Origin: Diadema setosum
Taxonomy: Eukaryota > Echinodermata > Echinoidea > Diadematoida > Diadematidae
Assembly: GCF_964275005.1 (NCBI RefSeq)
Contig: NC_092705.1
Span: forward strand, 20,054,385 to 20,118,384
DNA length: 64,000 nt
Reading direction: 5' to 3'
In this document: one piece after another, positions 23,334 to 37,451 of the stretch
Numbering within the stretch: the stretch's first letter is position 1
How the letters are laid out: each line of letters opens with the position of its first letter
Made by a program: the position numbers and the translations under genes
The notes under the pieces: model-generated
Database searches by the model: none
Seen by the model: only the letters and a program-made list of their open reading frames with translations
What the model was told of the DNA's origin: nothing

Positions 23334-26300
23334 GTATGCACTCTGTAGATATTTCTTAATGTTTGGCTTTCAAACTCCGTAGTTTTTGTTTTGTTTTAAA
23401 TCTACGCAATATTTCCCAGAAACAGTAGAATCTTGCTTGTGATAAATGTTGTGTGTTTTTCAATGTGGAGGGGTTATTATTATTTAAAAAAAAACATTTT
23501 GAACGAGTACAGATTTTATTGTATATTTGCATTTAATAGCATCTTTCTGTCTTGTCACGTTACATCCATCAGGCTCAGAGAGACGCATTCACTGGCAGTT
23601 ATAGAGGTGATGACTGTTACATAATAAAGTCCTCTTGACTGGCACTTTTCTTTCATTACTTTATTACATCAAAATTTTGTTATAGCTGAATAATACCTGA
23701 ATTCTTACTTCGTTGTAATGAGGATTTTGTTATATTTGTGTTCGCTATAATGGGAGTGCACTGTATGCCATGTAAATTATTGTTATACCTAATGATAATG
23801 ATGATAATAATAATAATGATAATTATTATTATTATTATTTATTATTATTATTATTATCATTATTGAAAAAGTTCATTTTTAGGAAATCACTTGCCTGTGA
23901 CAATGGCACCAGCAGGAAGATCTCAACAAATGACCAGCTTTGCCTTTGGCATGTTTGTTCCTTCCTCTTCAGAACTGCCTGTTACAGGAAGATTGCACCA
24001 AATGCAAGCAAGAGGGAGAAACTTGTTAGTGGTAAGTTTAGAAATGAGATCATGGGTAAGACTTGATTTTCAGATTTGGAAATATTTACCCAAACAGGTA
24101 CAGCTTCTTCTTTCTCAAAAATTCATGCCCTCTTGTCTTTTAAAACATGATGACTTAAGGAAGATGCATTTAATGTTTTTTTTTTTTCTGCTATGAAATT
24201 GTTGATGCAAAGGATATGATTTTCCTGAGTTGTCTTGTTGTTGTTGTTGTTGTTCATTTTCCATCTGTGAAGATGGCTGGATAGCCCATATTCAGCTACA
24301 CTAAGCTGGTCTTCCATGGGGTCCAGTTGGATGAGGGGTGGGACCACTTCACCGGGTTAGACACCCTGCTCTTTGCGATGAATGAATGAAGTGGGATCTT
24401 TTACGTGCATGAGCTGTGACTCTCTCATACACGGGACCTCCATTTTATGTCCTATCCGAGGGACAGAGTGTTTTGCCTCTTGCTAGAGGGAACGGTATGT
24501 TTACACACAACATTGCTCAGTCCAGACTCGGGTTCGAACCCGGGCCGCGTGATCGTGAGGCAGACGCGCTGCCGACTGAGCCAACTCACCGCCCTAATGA
24601 CAGATATTCTATTAACAGGTATATGAAGTTACAATGTAGTATTCATAATTGTTTTTCAGGATAAAATCAGCAAGGAGAACATACTGAAAGTAGAAATAAC
24701 ATTTTCATATTATTGAGGAAATTACTGCAGAAAATCTGAGCATTTGAGAATGTACCATAATAGTAGTACAGATACCATACATATGCATGTCATCAATCCA
24801 TGGAACCCTGTCAAAGTATTGTGTCCAGGCTGTCTTGGTCATGGAAATGGGATGTGACTCTTTCATTTATGGACATTCATGAATAGTAGCGGATGGGGGG
24901 GGGGGGGGGGCGGGGGGGCCGCCGGGTGCGCACCCCTTCTTTATTTTTTGTTAAAACAAAAAAAAAAAAATGAGGGGGCTCATGATCCCCCTTTAAATTT
25001 TTATAAAGGTGCCTCCCCTTTACGGAATTCCTGGATCAGCGCCTGATGAATGTCACTCTTCTTGCATTTCATCACTCTTTACAAGGGTTGTTTAGGCCAG
25101 TAAATGTTCTTGTGAATACACAAATTAGACGCATACCAGGTTTATTCTTTCACACTGAATAAGTTGTATGGGACATCAAAGAGAGAATGGGGAAATAGGT
25201 GATGACATAGATGTTTTATTTTTTTTTTTTAATGTACCAAAAGAATGGTAGTTTCCATTGTATCTCTGCATTCCACAGTTAATAGTCATGGCTTTCATTA
25301 TGGGTGTGGTTTTGGTGTTGAATTTAGTGCACTTCCGGTGTTACTTCACCTGTTTCACTTTAAAGGTTATCCGAGGTGACTGCTTCTTGAAAGTAAATCT
25401 ATCAAAGTGTATTTTTATTGACATGTTTGATACAAGTGCCAGACAATCGAGGAAGGATGTCATGACCAAATATTGTGTTCCCTATTCGTAATACAAATGT
25501 AGCTATGTGATTCTGATGTTTTTCACCATGTATAGGGGCCAACAAGGAGCTTGAAGAATTTGAGAAATACAAAGCTTCAAAGAAACTGACAATTGTAACT
25601 GGACAAGCCCAGAGCACAGGTAAAACCCTAGGTTAATAAAAATGACCCTCTGGTAGAGCAGTGTGATACCGAAGAGGCTGTTGTTGAAAGTGAAGACCAT
25701 ATTAAATCATTATCTTATGTCTCTTTCATTGGTTTGTGAAAGAAAAATCATATGAAATAATCTTTTGTCAACTATTTAGCATCCAAATGACTTTACAATC
25801 CTTTGCTCCTTAGCAATCCTCATTGTTATGTTATTTCAAAACAAATGTTTGAAAGTATGAAGAATACAACAATTCTTCCTTTTTTGACTTCATGTGAAAA
25901 AAACAAAAATGTTTAAGCCGAGACGTACATGGAGTTCTCATATGCCTTCAGAATTGTCAAAATTTTCTTTTAGATATGTATGCATTTGTAATGTGTGAAA
26001 TAATGCTGAAATAACATGATTTCAGTTGGGTAATAACCAAAATGTGAAATATTCGCAAAAAAGGTTTGTCGGAATTACTATCATCTTGGAGCATCCCTGA
26101 TCGTTGTTGCTGTGTAATCTTTTATAATCGATTATTGATGATCAATAAGTTGTTCCACAACAGTATTCATCATTTATTTATCAATTTTCCACATAGTCTG
26201 AGGTTAATCACATGCCGTTTGTTGGAAAATATGATTTTTAGGGCACTACTGATCATCATGCAATATTCTACCTACCTATTACTACCTACCTATTATGGGT

Positions 26301-29300
26301 AGGGGACTTCAGGAATAAAAGTTGTTTACATACAATTGAAATTATTTTCCACATTTGATCTCAAAATACTCCAAAACAACCCATTATCCTGGCAAATTGT
26401 GTCAACCAGACAAGTTTCCTGGTAGACCCTTTCAATGTATTGCAAGCAAATTCCATATGGCAGATGATAAATTTTGAGCCCTTTTGAGAACTATGAGAAG
26501 GTCGGTAAAATATCCACCCCTTGGGCTGGTCAGCCTTCATTAAAAAATGTTCGGCAGCCTGTTGTGCTAAGTCCTGCAATCAGGAGCAAATGTTGCACAC
26601 TACACTCACAACCAACTTGCGTATAGATTATGCCAAAAGCCTAGAATACAATATTCTCTTGATTTTGTGTCTCACAGAAAGTCATGGACACCCCATTTAC
26701 ACAAAATCCTATTGGCTCCATAGGCCAGCTAGTTATTTGTAAGGGTGTTAATCTTTCCTTGCTTGTTGCTGTCTGGGCCTCTACATGAACATCTCCAGCT
26801 CATGGAATGTATTTTCAAGTGCTTTTGCTGATTTACACTGAAAGTTATTTGTAGAGTTCAGTGGTCACGAACAGACAAGAAAGACTAATGCTCACCACTC
26901 TTTCTGTATGGACTGGAAAATAACATTAGCAATGGTTTGTGTTCATGCTTTGACAAAGAACTATCACATGTATGCATTGAAGTCAATGAATTATGGTAGC
27001 TCTTTACAGTGTTATTAGATTATTTTGTTATTGTTTCACATGTCATGTCTCTAGTAAGATCCCTCTAGCTTACAACGTTTTGCTCTTAATTCATGTGAAG
27101 GAGGAGCAAAATCTATGGAGGATGCACGCAGAGAAATGGAAAAATTACAACGAAACAAGAAGTATGAACAGATTGTAAGTTTAACTCTTGACTTGGTTTT
27201 TTTTGTGTGTGTGTGTGTGTGATTTTAGGGGGATATGTATTTACCATTATCATTGCTTAGTGATAAAATTGCAGTCCTCTAGACCAAATCTGGAGCCAAA
27301 TTATCAAATTATCACCAAATTTGGCAGGTACTTTAGCTAGGCTGATATCTCGAATTAAGTTGTGCAAATGGGCTCCTTGTCCCACTGGGCAGCCCCCAGG
27401 CAACCCAGAACCCCAAACCCTGAAATGCTCTGATTAAATACAAAGTACATGTACATTGGTAATATATGTACAATGTACATGGGGGGGGGGGGGGGGCAGG
27501 ACCCTATTGGGGGCCACTTTTCACATGTGATCTTCTTTTAAAAAGTGCATGATCAAATTTTCTACAAACTTTAATAGCCTGTATTATTGCCAGTGTCATA
27601 GAACATGCATATACAGAGGCCATGCCTTCCTGGAAGTCCCCCTAAAGCTCCCCAAGTTTGCTACTGTCTTCTTGGGTATGATAGTCTGCAAGAATATGTG
27701 GAAGGTGAACTTGCGGTACTCATGTGAGCATGAGACCCCATGGTCTCTTGTTTTTCATGATTTAATTTCCAATTTGTGTTCAGTGACTGTCAGACTTTTA
27801 AGCCTTATTAAGTTAAACTTATGGTAATTACAGACCACTGTCAGCTACATTGTTTGTGATTTCATATATGACTATTTGAAAATGACATAACAAGCACCAA
27901 AGGAAACCTACATTGTAAAACTTTTCTAAGGCTTGTGTTGATAATTTGTTTTACAGAGAAAACGTGAAAAATGGCAGCAGGAAAAGAGGGAGAGAGAAGA
28001 AAGGGAGCTGAATGAAAAGAAAGCCAGGGCAAGAGAGCAGGTCAGACAACTTAGATCTCAGCCAGCTGCTTGATTTATGTCTTGTCTTATTTGTGTGTTT
28101 AAGTAAGTTAACCCTATTCTAACGGGGGGGGGGTCAAATTGACCCCCCCCCCCGACGTTTCGCGCCACGATTCCGCAACGCGCAAAGATTATGCCGCGTC
28201 GTTTCACGACTTTTTTCATTGAAGTCTTCCGCATATTTTGAGACCAAATTTGCGACGTCCGGGTACACTGTTCTGAACTTACGTAATGTTATGCATATGC
28301 ATGTCAACCCGAAAACAGCTCAAATTCATGATATCATACTATGTGCAAATTGAATGCAAATTGTGTTTTTTGGTTAAATTGATATAAATTAGATTGTTTC
28401 AACTTTTAACCATTGAAATTAATCAATTCTAGTGTAGATAAGCCTGAAAAAGTGCCTACAACAAATGTTGGCAAAAGAACAATAGAAAACAAAAGGACGG
28501 AAAAAACAATAAAATACATAAGAAATTAGCAAAACAATTAAAAACAAAAGAAATTGATTCTGATTGTGCTATTTTTTTTACATGAAAATTGTTTGATATG
28601 TCTTGAGGAATTCTGACACAAAAAATTAGCAATACTTCAGTCTTTTTAATGGAGTTATAGGTGAAAATATGATTTCATGCACAAATTTGCATAATTTATT
28701 TATTAAAGATAGAAAGGCAATATTTTTCTATTGTATGACCATGTAATCTTGTAGTCAACATCCAGCTCTATCTTAAGGCAAAATTTCGCGGCGATCGCAC
28801 GATCGGTGGCTGAAATCTGAAGGGGGGGGGGGGGGTCAAATTGACCCCCCAGTAAAAACTTGGTCTCAAATAGCCCAGTTAGAATAGGGTTAAGTATTGT
28901 TGTTGTGTATTTGTTTGTTTGTACATTTGTTTATGTGTTTATTATCATTTTTCCTTTTCTTTTCTTGGGGGGGGGGGGGGATTTGATAATTTATATCATT
29001 CTGAATTCTAGATAGAGCTGCATCAACCCTGATTCAACAAACGTGATTTAACATACCAGGGCCCCGTTGCTAGAAACTTTGCGTTTAAACGCAACTTGCA
29101 ACTGATTGTCACTGGCCAATCAAAATCATTGTTGCATGCATGTCTTCTTAATAGGGCAGACCCTGAGCCAATCAGAGTGGTTGTTTCAAAATTAGCAATT
29201 ATTTGCAATTGATTGCAACTTTCTTGCAACGGCGCCCAGGTGTAATATCAAACAACAGGTCTTCAGGACTGTAACTGGATGTATGATAAGCAAAAAATTA

Positions 29301-32300
29301 TACAAAATTTGTACCAAGGGATATATAAATTCTAGGCTAATTTTAATGAACAAAGTCAAGATAGGTGATTACTCTAAAGGGCTTTTTACACTTGTAAATT
29401 TTTGCTTAGCCCCGGACCAACGGTGGGGCTAAGGGGGGGGGGGGGCCTTAGCCCCACCGTTGGTACGGGACTATCCTTAGCCCACTTTCTGTTTACACTC
29501 GTTTATGCCAAAGTGGGCTAGCCCCACCGATAGTACGGTACTATCTGGCCCTGCAAAATAGCAGGGGTTAGCACCGCAATTGCGGTGCTAGCACCGCAAT
29601 TGCGGTGCCAAGCAAGTGAGTGTAAACAGAACGAAAAAATAATCCTGGGCTAAGCGACGGAGATGAAGTCCGACCCTCACTGACCGATCAGAAACGAGGT
29701 AATCAAGTGCTGCCGGTGCGTGCATGTACGTGTACAGTACACAGCGTAATTATGAATATTCATGTGGTTGGGAAAGTCCGGGGCTAAGAAATACGAGTGT
29801 AAAAAGGTCAGTTTTCTCCTTAGCCCCGGACAAGAGATAGTACGGGACTAATTGGTGTGTGTAAAAAGCTGAAAAAATTGGTACGGGACTAATGATAGTC
29901 CTGGGTCAGAGAAAGTCCGGGGTTAAGAACACAAGTGTAAAAAGCCCTTAAGTGCCTGATGCTTGAAATTATCCCTTGTGTTTAAGATGTCTGCCTGCCA
30001 ACTTCATCACTTCATGTTTCACAACGTAGTAAAGATCTTGGCAGATTGCTTGTCAAGTGACGTAGGCCTGTAACATAAATTTTGTAGGCGACAGACTGTA
30101 TCTTAATGAATGATCCTCAAATGCCAAGCTGTGGACAGTTAAGCCCTTTTTACACTTGTGTTTCTTAACCCCGTACTTTCTCTGACCCAGGATTATCGTT
30201 AGTCCCGGACCAATTTTTTCAGCTTTTTACACTCGCCAATAAGCCAGTTCGGAGTTAGCTCGTGGGCACATTGGTACGAATGACCTTTCTTTTTTCTCAG
30301 TTGGTTAGAGGCACTTCACTCGTTTTCAGAGCGACATAATGCATAAGCTTTATGTAACAATTTATGGGATTCATCAATCCCGTTCAAACAAAGAATAAAC
30401 TTGCGTAGACCAGATGAGCAGAATGATCTGTCAATTCACACTTGAGAAAGCATCCATTTCATTATTTTGCATTGGATGTATTGACAATCTCTTTCTATTG
30501 ATATTGCCAAATACCACTTTTGCTGTCAGGTGAATGTGCTGGCAAGCGGTATTTATAAGGATTACATGAATAATCATTACATGACAGATGCTTATCCCAG
30601 TAAATTTAAAAACCAACATGCCTGTTGGTCCGAATGACCTTGTTTCTGCTCATGCGCAAAGTGGAACTCCGAACTGGCTTATAAATCCCGTACTAAGCTC
30701 TTGTCCTGGGCTAAGGAGAAAACTGACCTTTTTACACTCATATTTCTCAGCCCCGTACTTTCCAAACCACATGAATATTCATGATTACGCTGTGCACTGT
30801 ACAAGTACACGCGCGCACCGGCAGCACTTGATTACCTCGTTTCTGATTGGTCAGTGGGGGGTCTGACTTCATCTCCGTCGCTTAGCCCAGGATTATTTTT
30901 CGTTCTGTTTACACTCGCTTGCTTGGCACCGCAATTGCGGTGCTAACCCTGCTATTTTGCAGGGCCAGATAGTATGGGATTATCGGTGGGGCTAGCCCAC
31001 TTTCGCAAACACAAGTGTAAACAGAAAGTGGGCTAAGGAAAGTCCGGTACCAACGGTGGGGCTAAGGCTCCCCCTTAGCCCCACCGTTGGTACGGGACTA
31101 AGCAAAAATTTGCAAGTGTAAAAAGCCCTTTAGTTATACTCTGTTTGGACTTACAGGAGGGTCACATGTTTTTCAATGTTCAATTTGGACTTTTTTTTCA
31201 ATGTTTAGTATACACAGCATATGTATTTCTTTCAAATTAATGACCATGAACCGTGTGCTTACCTCCACTTATCAATCTGTCTATGTACACCACAATGCTG
31301 TAGGCTCTTTAAATTTCTATTTGAACTCTTGTCTGAATCCAAAATATTCCAGACAAAGAAAAACCAGCGTCTGAGCGAAGAGAGAGCAGCAAGGTCCCGT
31401 CACGATCATGCAAGGTAATGGCAGTACAACCTGCAATGCTGCTTTGTGGATGGTGTGGATGAACATTACATGATAAATGACTCAAGCAGTGAATGTGCCA
31501 TATAGAGAGAGGATTTAGCTTACACATATTCTTTGTTTTCTTTACTGAGGTTTTGTTGAAAATCACATTTCTTCCATTTACTCATACTCCTAGTTTTGCA
31601 TTATTTATGTTTTGTTCTTTAAAACAAACGAAAGAAACATGTAGCAAAAACAAACAATAAGAAGCTGTGTGCCTATCCTGAAAATGGGTTGTTTCTTATT
31701 TTGTTGTGCTTAAAGGTACTAGCCCACATTTGCAAACCCACGAAAATCAAAACTGCATAAAACAGGTCCAATATGACTTCAAGTACAAGTTATAACAGTA
31801 ACATACCTCACCTGTCGCTCTTTGTCTAGATACCATTCGATAAAAGAGAGAAAATCATCGTTTTAAAATCAATTTTCAAACCGGGTCAACCCGACCCAAA
31901 ATCGAATTACGAGCGCGGGCCATAGCTACGTACATTGTACATGTAACACGTACGTGGACCGGAGCTAGTGAGCGTTATACGCATGCGTACGGATTACGGT
32001 GCATTTTCATTTATTTTTATGAAAGTAATGGACTAATTGGAACGAAATTTTGCACAGGTGTTACTGCAATCATACCCAAACTCCATACTAACTATGAGAC
32101 CAATTGCTGCAGGTTTACAAATGTGGGCTAATACCTTTAAAGGGTATCAGTGATAAGACAAATGTTACAAGATATTCCTCACACAATTTAGGTGTTCTAG
32201 CTGTAGCAACATACAATAATAGCATGCAATTTCTTCTAACAAACACCTGATTTCAAAAATTTCATGCAGCAAAAGAGGCAGTCGGCTCCAATTTGCGAAA

Positions 32301-35300
32301 ATTTCATGCCTTGAAAATATCTTGCTTTACAGTAACTTCATTCATTTACTTCTTTGCATGGTTTCCATTTAACACATGTATTTGTAAAATTCTGCACATA
32401 ACAGAACTAATGAAGATTTCTTCAAGAGACTGGAAGACAAGTCAGCATGTCCAGGTAATGTAATCACATAGGGCGTTTTCACATCAGCTCGATAAAAATC
32501 CAAGCTCGAGATTTTTTTTGCGATCGCAAATTAGCGCGCTATTTCATTTCCTGTTCACATCAGCCCGAACATTATCAAATAGCACGCTAGTTCGCATTAA
32601 TTATCCTGCTACAGTATTTCGGAAATTCCCCGAGTTGGACTCGAGAAATTTTCTCGATCAATTAGCGCGCTAATTTGTATTCACATTATCAAATAGCGCG
32701 CTATTTCGTGATCGGGTTAATTTCTCAAGTCAGAAAATAGGGCGCTATTTCAAAACATCGAGCTGATGTGAAAACGCCTATACACCCAAATTCACAAAGG
32801 TGCTTTAAATTTAAACCATGGTTTATGCATATTTCTTTTGCATAGATAGGATTGACAGATTATGTATGCCAACAGATGTCATGTGACAACTGATGTCAAA
32901 GGTACGCCCATTTCATGCTTATTTTAGACCATGGTCTAAAGTTGTACCATGGTTTAAACCACCTTTGTGAATTTGGACCATTATGTTAAACATCACCTGT
33001 TTTTGAAGGATACATATTTTTACAAGGCTTTTATTGTCTCACACAGCAGATCCCTGGTTGCACAGAAAATGTTAAATACAATGTACCTGTACATTATACT
33101 GCAGTTTACTCTGTAAGGTTGTCTGTATGTATGTTAGGTATGTTTTATTTTTTTCAATTTGTCATAGCATTAAAATTTATGACATGAGCTATGCACTTTT
33201 TTTTTGGGGGGGGGGGAGTGGGTGGGGGGTATGGTATTATAGGGTGGCAAATGTAGGAAGTCTGTTGTAAAATAATTGCGAAACATGGGAAACCTCACAG
33301 TATTGTTTCCTGTGTGGTTTGCCAATCCTCTTCGTGCCTGTTGACAGCTAGTTACTCAATCAGACTGCTGTGAGATCCAAAGATTGCTTGATCCCATGGA
33401 ATTGTAGGAGACATTTTTACAGAATTTGCTCCTCCACCCCAGAGATAGGCATATAAGGACAAGGCCAACCAGACATAGATGTGAACACAACCTTTTCATA
33501 ATTAGCATGTCACTAAACTTCACAGAACAAGGAACATTGCAAGTAAAGCTAATTAGGCCAACATTTTACTACTGCATAACAAATTTAATGGTACATTGTA
33601 TCTGTTATGCCATTTTGACTCTTGTGTCCTAGTAAATGGTGATAGAATTGCTTCAGCTAGCTATTTCACTGAAACAGATGACTCTTGACTTAAGCAGTAA
33701 GTTATCGTGTGTGACAATATCATCAAAGAAATAGTACAGATGTGAGTGCAGCAAACCAGTGCATATCAAAGGATCATTGTGCTAGCTGAAATAAAGATTA
33801 AATGAGCTTTGATTACAACCACCTGTATCTTACGGAAATCAAGCTTGCTTGTTGGAAATGAATTACAAAGCAGCTGAAACATGCAGGAATAATACTTTGA
33901 ATATTTCATGTGGTATGGAATTTTTATTTAGCATGTCATCAGCAGAGACATGTAAATATGATGGGACCTGTTTGTATGGTTATAGTCTGGGTGCCAGAGG
34001 CTGAACCTTGTTTTACCGTCCACCCAATGTTTTTTGATGGTTTTGCCCTATTTCGGGGGTGCTGAATCCGAATCTGGATGATGCAACTCTTCCATCCTTG
34101 AGGGTTTTGAGATATTCAAGATGGCCGCCAAAATGGCCGCCAAAACCGGAAATTCCCACGTATTTCCTTCTAAATGGTGAGATATTGAAAACAATTGATG
34201 GTTTTACCCTATTTCGAGGGTGCTGAATCCGAATCTGGATGATGCAACTCTTGCATCCTTGAGGGTTTTGAGATATTCAAGAAAGCCGCCAAAATGGCCG
34301 CCAATTAAAACTGGAAATTCCCATGTATTTCCTTCTAAATGTTGAGAAATTAAAAACAATTGATGGTTTTACCCTATTTCGAGGGTGCTGAATCCGAATC
34401 TGAATGTTGCAACATTTGCATCCATGAAGTTTTTGAGATATTCAAGATGGCCGCCAAAATGGCCGCCAATTAAAACTGGAAATTCCCATGTATTTCCTTC
34501 TAAATGTTGAGAAATTAAAAACAATTGATGGTTTTACCCTATTTCGAGGGTGCTGAATCCGAATCTGAATGTTGCAACACTTGCATCCATGAAGTTTTTG
34601 AGATATTCAAGATGGCCGCCAAAATGGCCGCCAATTAAAACCGGAAATTCCCACGTATCTCCTTCTAAATGGTGAGATGTAGAAAACAATTGATGGTTTT
34701 CCCCTATTTCGAGGGTGCTGAATCCGAATCTGGATGATGCAACTCTTGCATCCTTGAGGATTTTGAGATTTTCAAGATGGCCGCCAAAATGGCTACCAAA
34801 ACCGAAAATTCCCTCGTATTTCCTTCTAAATGGTGAGAAATTGAAAACAATTGATGGTTTTACCCTATTTCGAGGGTGCTGAATCAGAATCTAGATGGTG
34901 CAACTCCTGCATTGTTGACGATTTTGAGATATTCAATATGGCCGTTAAAATGGCCGCCCAAAATGGAAGTTCCCATGTATTTCCTTCTAAATGGTGACAA
35001 TTTGAAAGCAATTGGTGGTTTTTATCTTATTTTGAGTGTGCTGGATCCGAAGCTCAGGATACAACTCTTGCATCCTTAAGGGTTTTGAGATGATAAAGAT
35101 GGTTGCCAAAAATGACCGCCCAAAACAGAAATTCATATGTAGACCCCCTATTTCCTTTTAAATGGTGTAAAATGTACAACAGTTGGTGGTTTTACACTAT
35201 TTTGAGTTTGCTGAATTTGAAGCTCCAGGATACAGCTCTTACTTCCTTGAGGGTTTTGAGATGATAAAGATGGCCGCCAGAATGGCCCCTAAATGGCCGT

Positions 35301-37407
35301 CAAAAACGAAAATTTCCATGTAAGCCCTATATTACCTTCTAAATGGTGTAAAATTGAAAACAATTGGCGGTTTTACTCTATTTCTTTTTTAAGGGTTTTG
35401 AGATGTCCAAGATGACCGCCAAAATAACTGTCAAAAATTGGTAAATTTTAGGCCCTATTCAGCACCCTCGAAACTTGGTTGTTGAAATTCGTCCATTCTT
35501 TAGGGTTTTTAGACGTCCAAGATGACAGCCAAAATAAGTGGCAGAAATTCCGATGTTAATATATTCTTCTTAATGGTAAAAATTTTAAAATAAATTGATG
35601 GTCTTACCCTATTTCGAGGGTGCTGAAGGTTTTTGAAGGTTTTCGGACATCTATAAATGTCCTGTATCAACGGAAACTCCTTAACATTTTCTTATACTGA
35701 AATGGTGAAGTATTGTGCTCTAACGCGAAGCGGGGGATTAAACCCATGCAGGGTGAAAAGCAATAATTCGTATTCTTAAATTCAACTCAGTTGAGCGAAT
35801 TTGTCAAATCAGCCAAAAGTTATTGACATCCAAAATGACTGTCACAATGGTATTGTAATATGCTGAGATATTCTGATATGTCTCAAACGGAACTTTAACA
35901 CGTACTGGGAAAAAAGAAGAAGTGATATTGACATCATACTGAAACGTACAAACACAAAGAAAGATACGACTGAAAATGTCTTTATGCATAATTGTTATAA
36001 GATAATGCTTGTGGTCGCCAATAATATGGCTCCACAGATGTGAAGTTAATCCTTTCGTCTATCAATAGAGTAAAATTAAATTATGGCATGTTGGTATTTG
36101 GTGTTGAAACTTGTCTTGTATTCTGACGAGTCTCGCCTTGTATTCTTATGAAACTTGTCGCATATTCTGATTAGCTCATTTGAAATGGTTGCATCCATGA
36201 CCACTATAGTAGATATCAATAAGGGTAATTTCAAAAGCACTCTGCGCGATTATGATATTCGTAAGTACTGGATTATCAAGTATTACCTTCCATGTTGTCG
36301 TTTGTTTTTTTATTCAGTTTTTTTTTTTTTCACGGCGTGTGATTTGTCCGTCCCCTCGTGTGCATTATTGGTGTGTGTTTGTAATAGATTATATATATAT
36401 ATATATACACTCAGCAAAAAAAGAAAGTAAACGCTTTTTCATGTTTAGATTTCTCATAGAATATTTGGCTGAAAGCTAATGTATTGTATATCATATTGAA
36501 GGTAATTTAATTGGCTATCAACCTGGTAGGTCAACAAAATGGGAAACTTTACGCATAAGTGAACACTATTGTTTATCTCTTCCAGGGCACAAAAGTAAAA
36601 ATTGCAAAACTGAACAAGTTGTCATTCATGTGTATGTCCTCTTCCATGGAACAATAAGAACAAACAACAAATTTCACACACAAAGAAACATGAATTAAGT
36701 TGCAAAAATAAACCTTTGATCTCTGTGATATCTCTAAAGCCCAAAAGATCAATGAAGGCTAAAAATAATGGACGAAAATAAAGCATCTTATGTCAAATCT
36801 AAATTCAAATGAATAGAGAAGAGAAATTAAAAATTAACAAAAATGGTAGAAATTTGAGCTTTTTTCAAATTAAGAAATTGTAAATGTTTAGTTCTTGAAA
36901 TTGTCACATGGACTCTTAAATCACTAGAATAAAAGAAATAAGTGAAGAAATTCAGTTTATTTAATCATCTTTATGCTTATCATTCCCTATGTCATTTGAA
37001 ATTTGACTTGACAGAAAGTTCTTATTTTTCCCCTTTAGTTTTCCACTTTGTTTTTCTTAGAGTTTGTAAAGAGATAAAAAGAACAAAAACTTATTTTTCC
37101 TATTCAATTCATGTCTCTCATTGTGTAAAACTGGTCTTTTGTTGTCAATGTTATCGTGAAGGGCATTTTGCAAATGAAAGAGATCATGTCAATTTTTGCA
37201 ATTTTTGATTTTGTGCTTTGGAGGACAAAAACGAATGTGCTCACTCATGCGTAAAATTTTCCTTTTAATTAACATATTAGCTTAATAACCAATGTAATTA
37301 TCTTTAACATGGTATATAATATATTGATTTTTATAAAAATCTTCTATGAGAAATATGACTTCGAAAAAGTGTTTACTTTCTTTTTTTGGTGAGTGTGTAT
37401 ATATACA

Positions 37408-37451
<44 letters not shown>

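Noticed and set aside
23883-23972. Longer version of EPSTI1-like exon 2 using an acceptor at 23882
   Set aside because: In frame, but the extra 30 residues are cysteine-rich and unlike the family, while the acceptor at 23972 has a far better pyrimidine tract.
24531-24598. A functional tRNA gene on the minus strand
   Set aside because: It is the head of a SINE with a body and (AAC)n tail.
34036-35700. CRISPR-like or satellite array
   Set aside because: Units are 161-165 bp with no spacer structure, present in inverted orientation on the other side and bounded by terminal repeats, so a foldback element.
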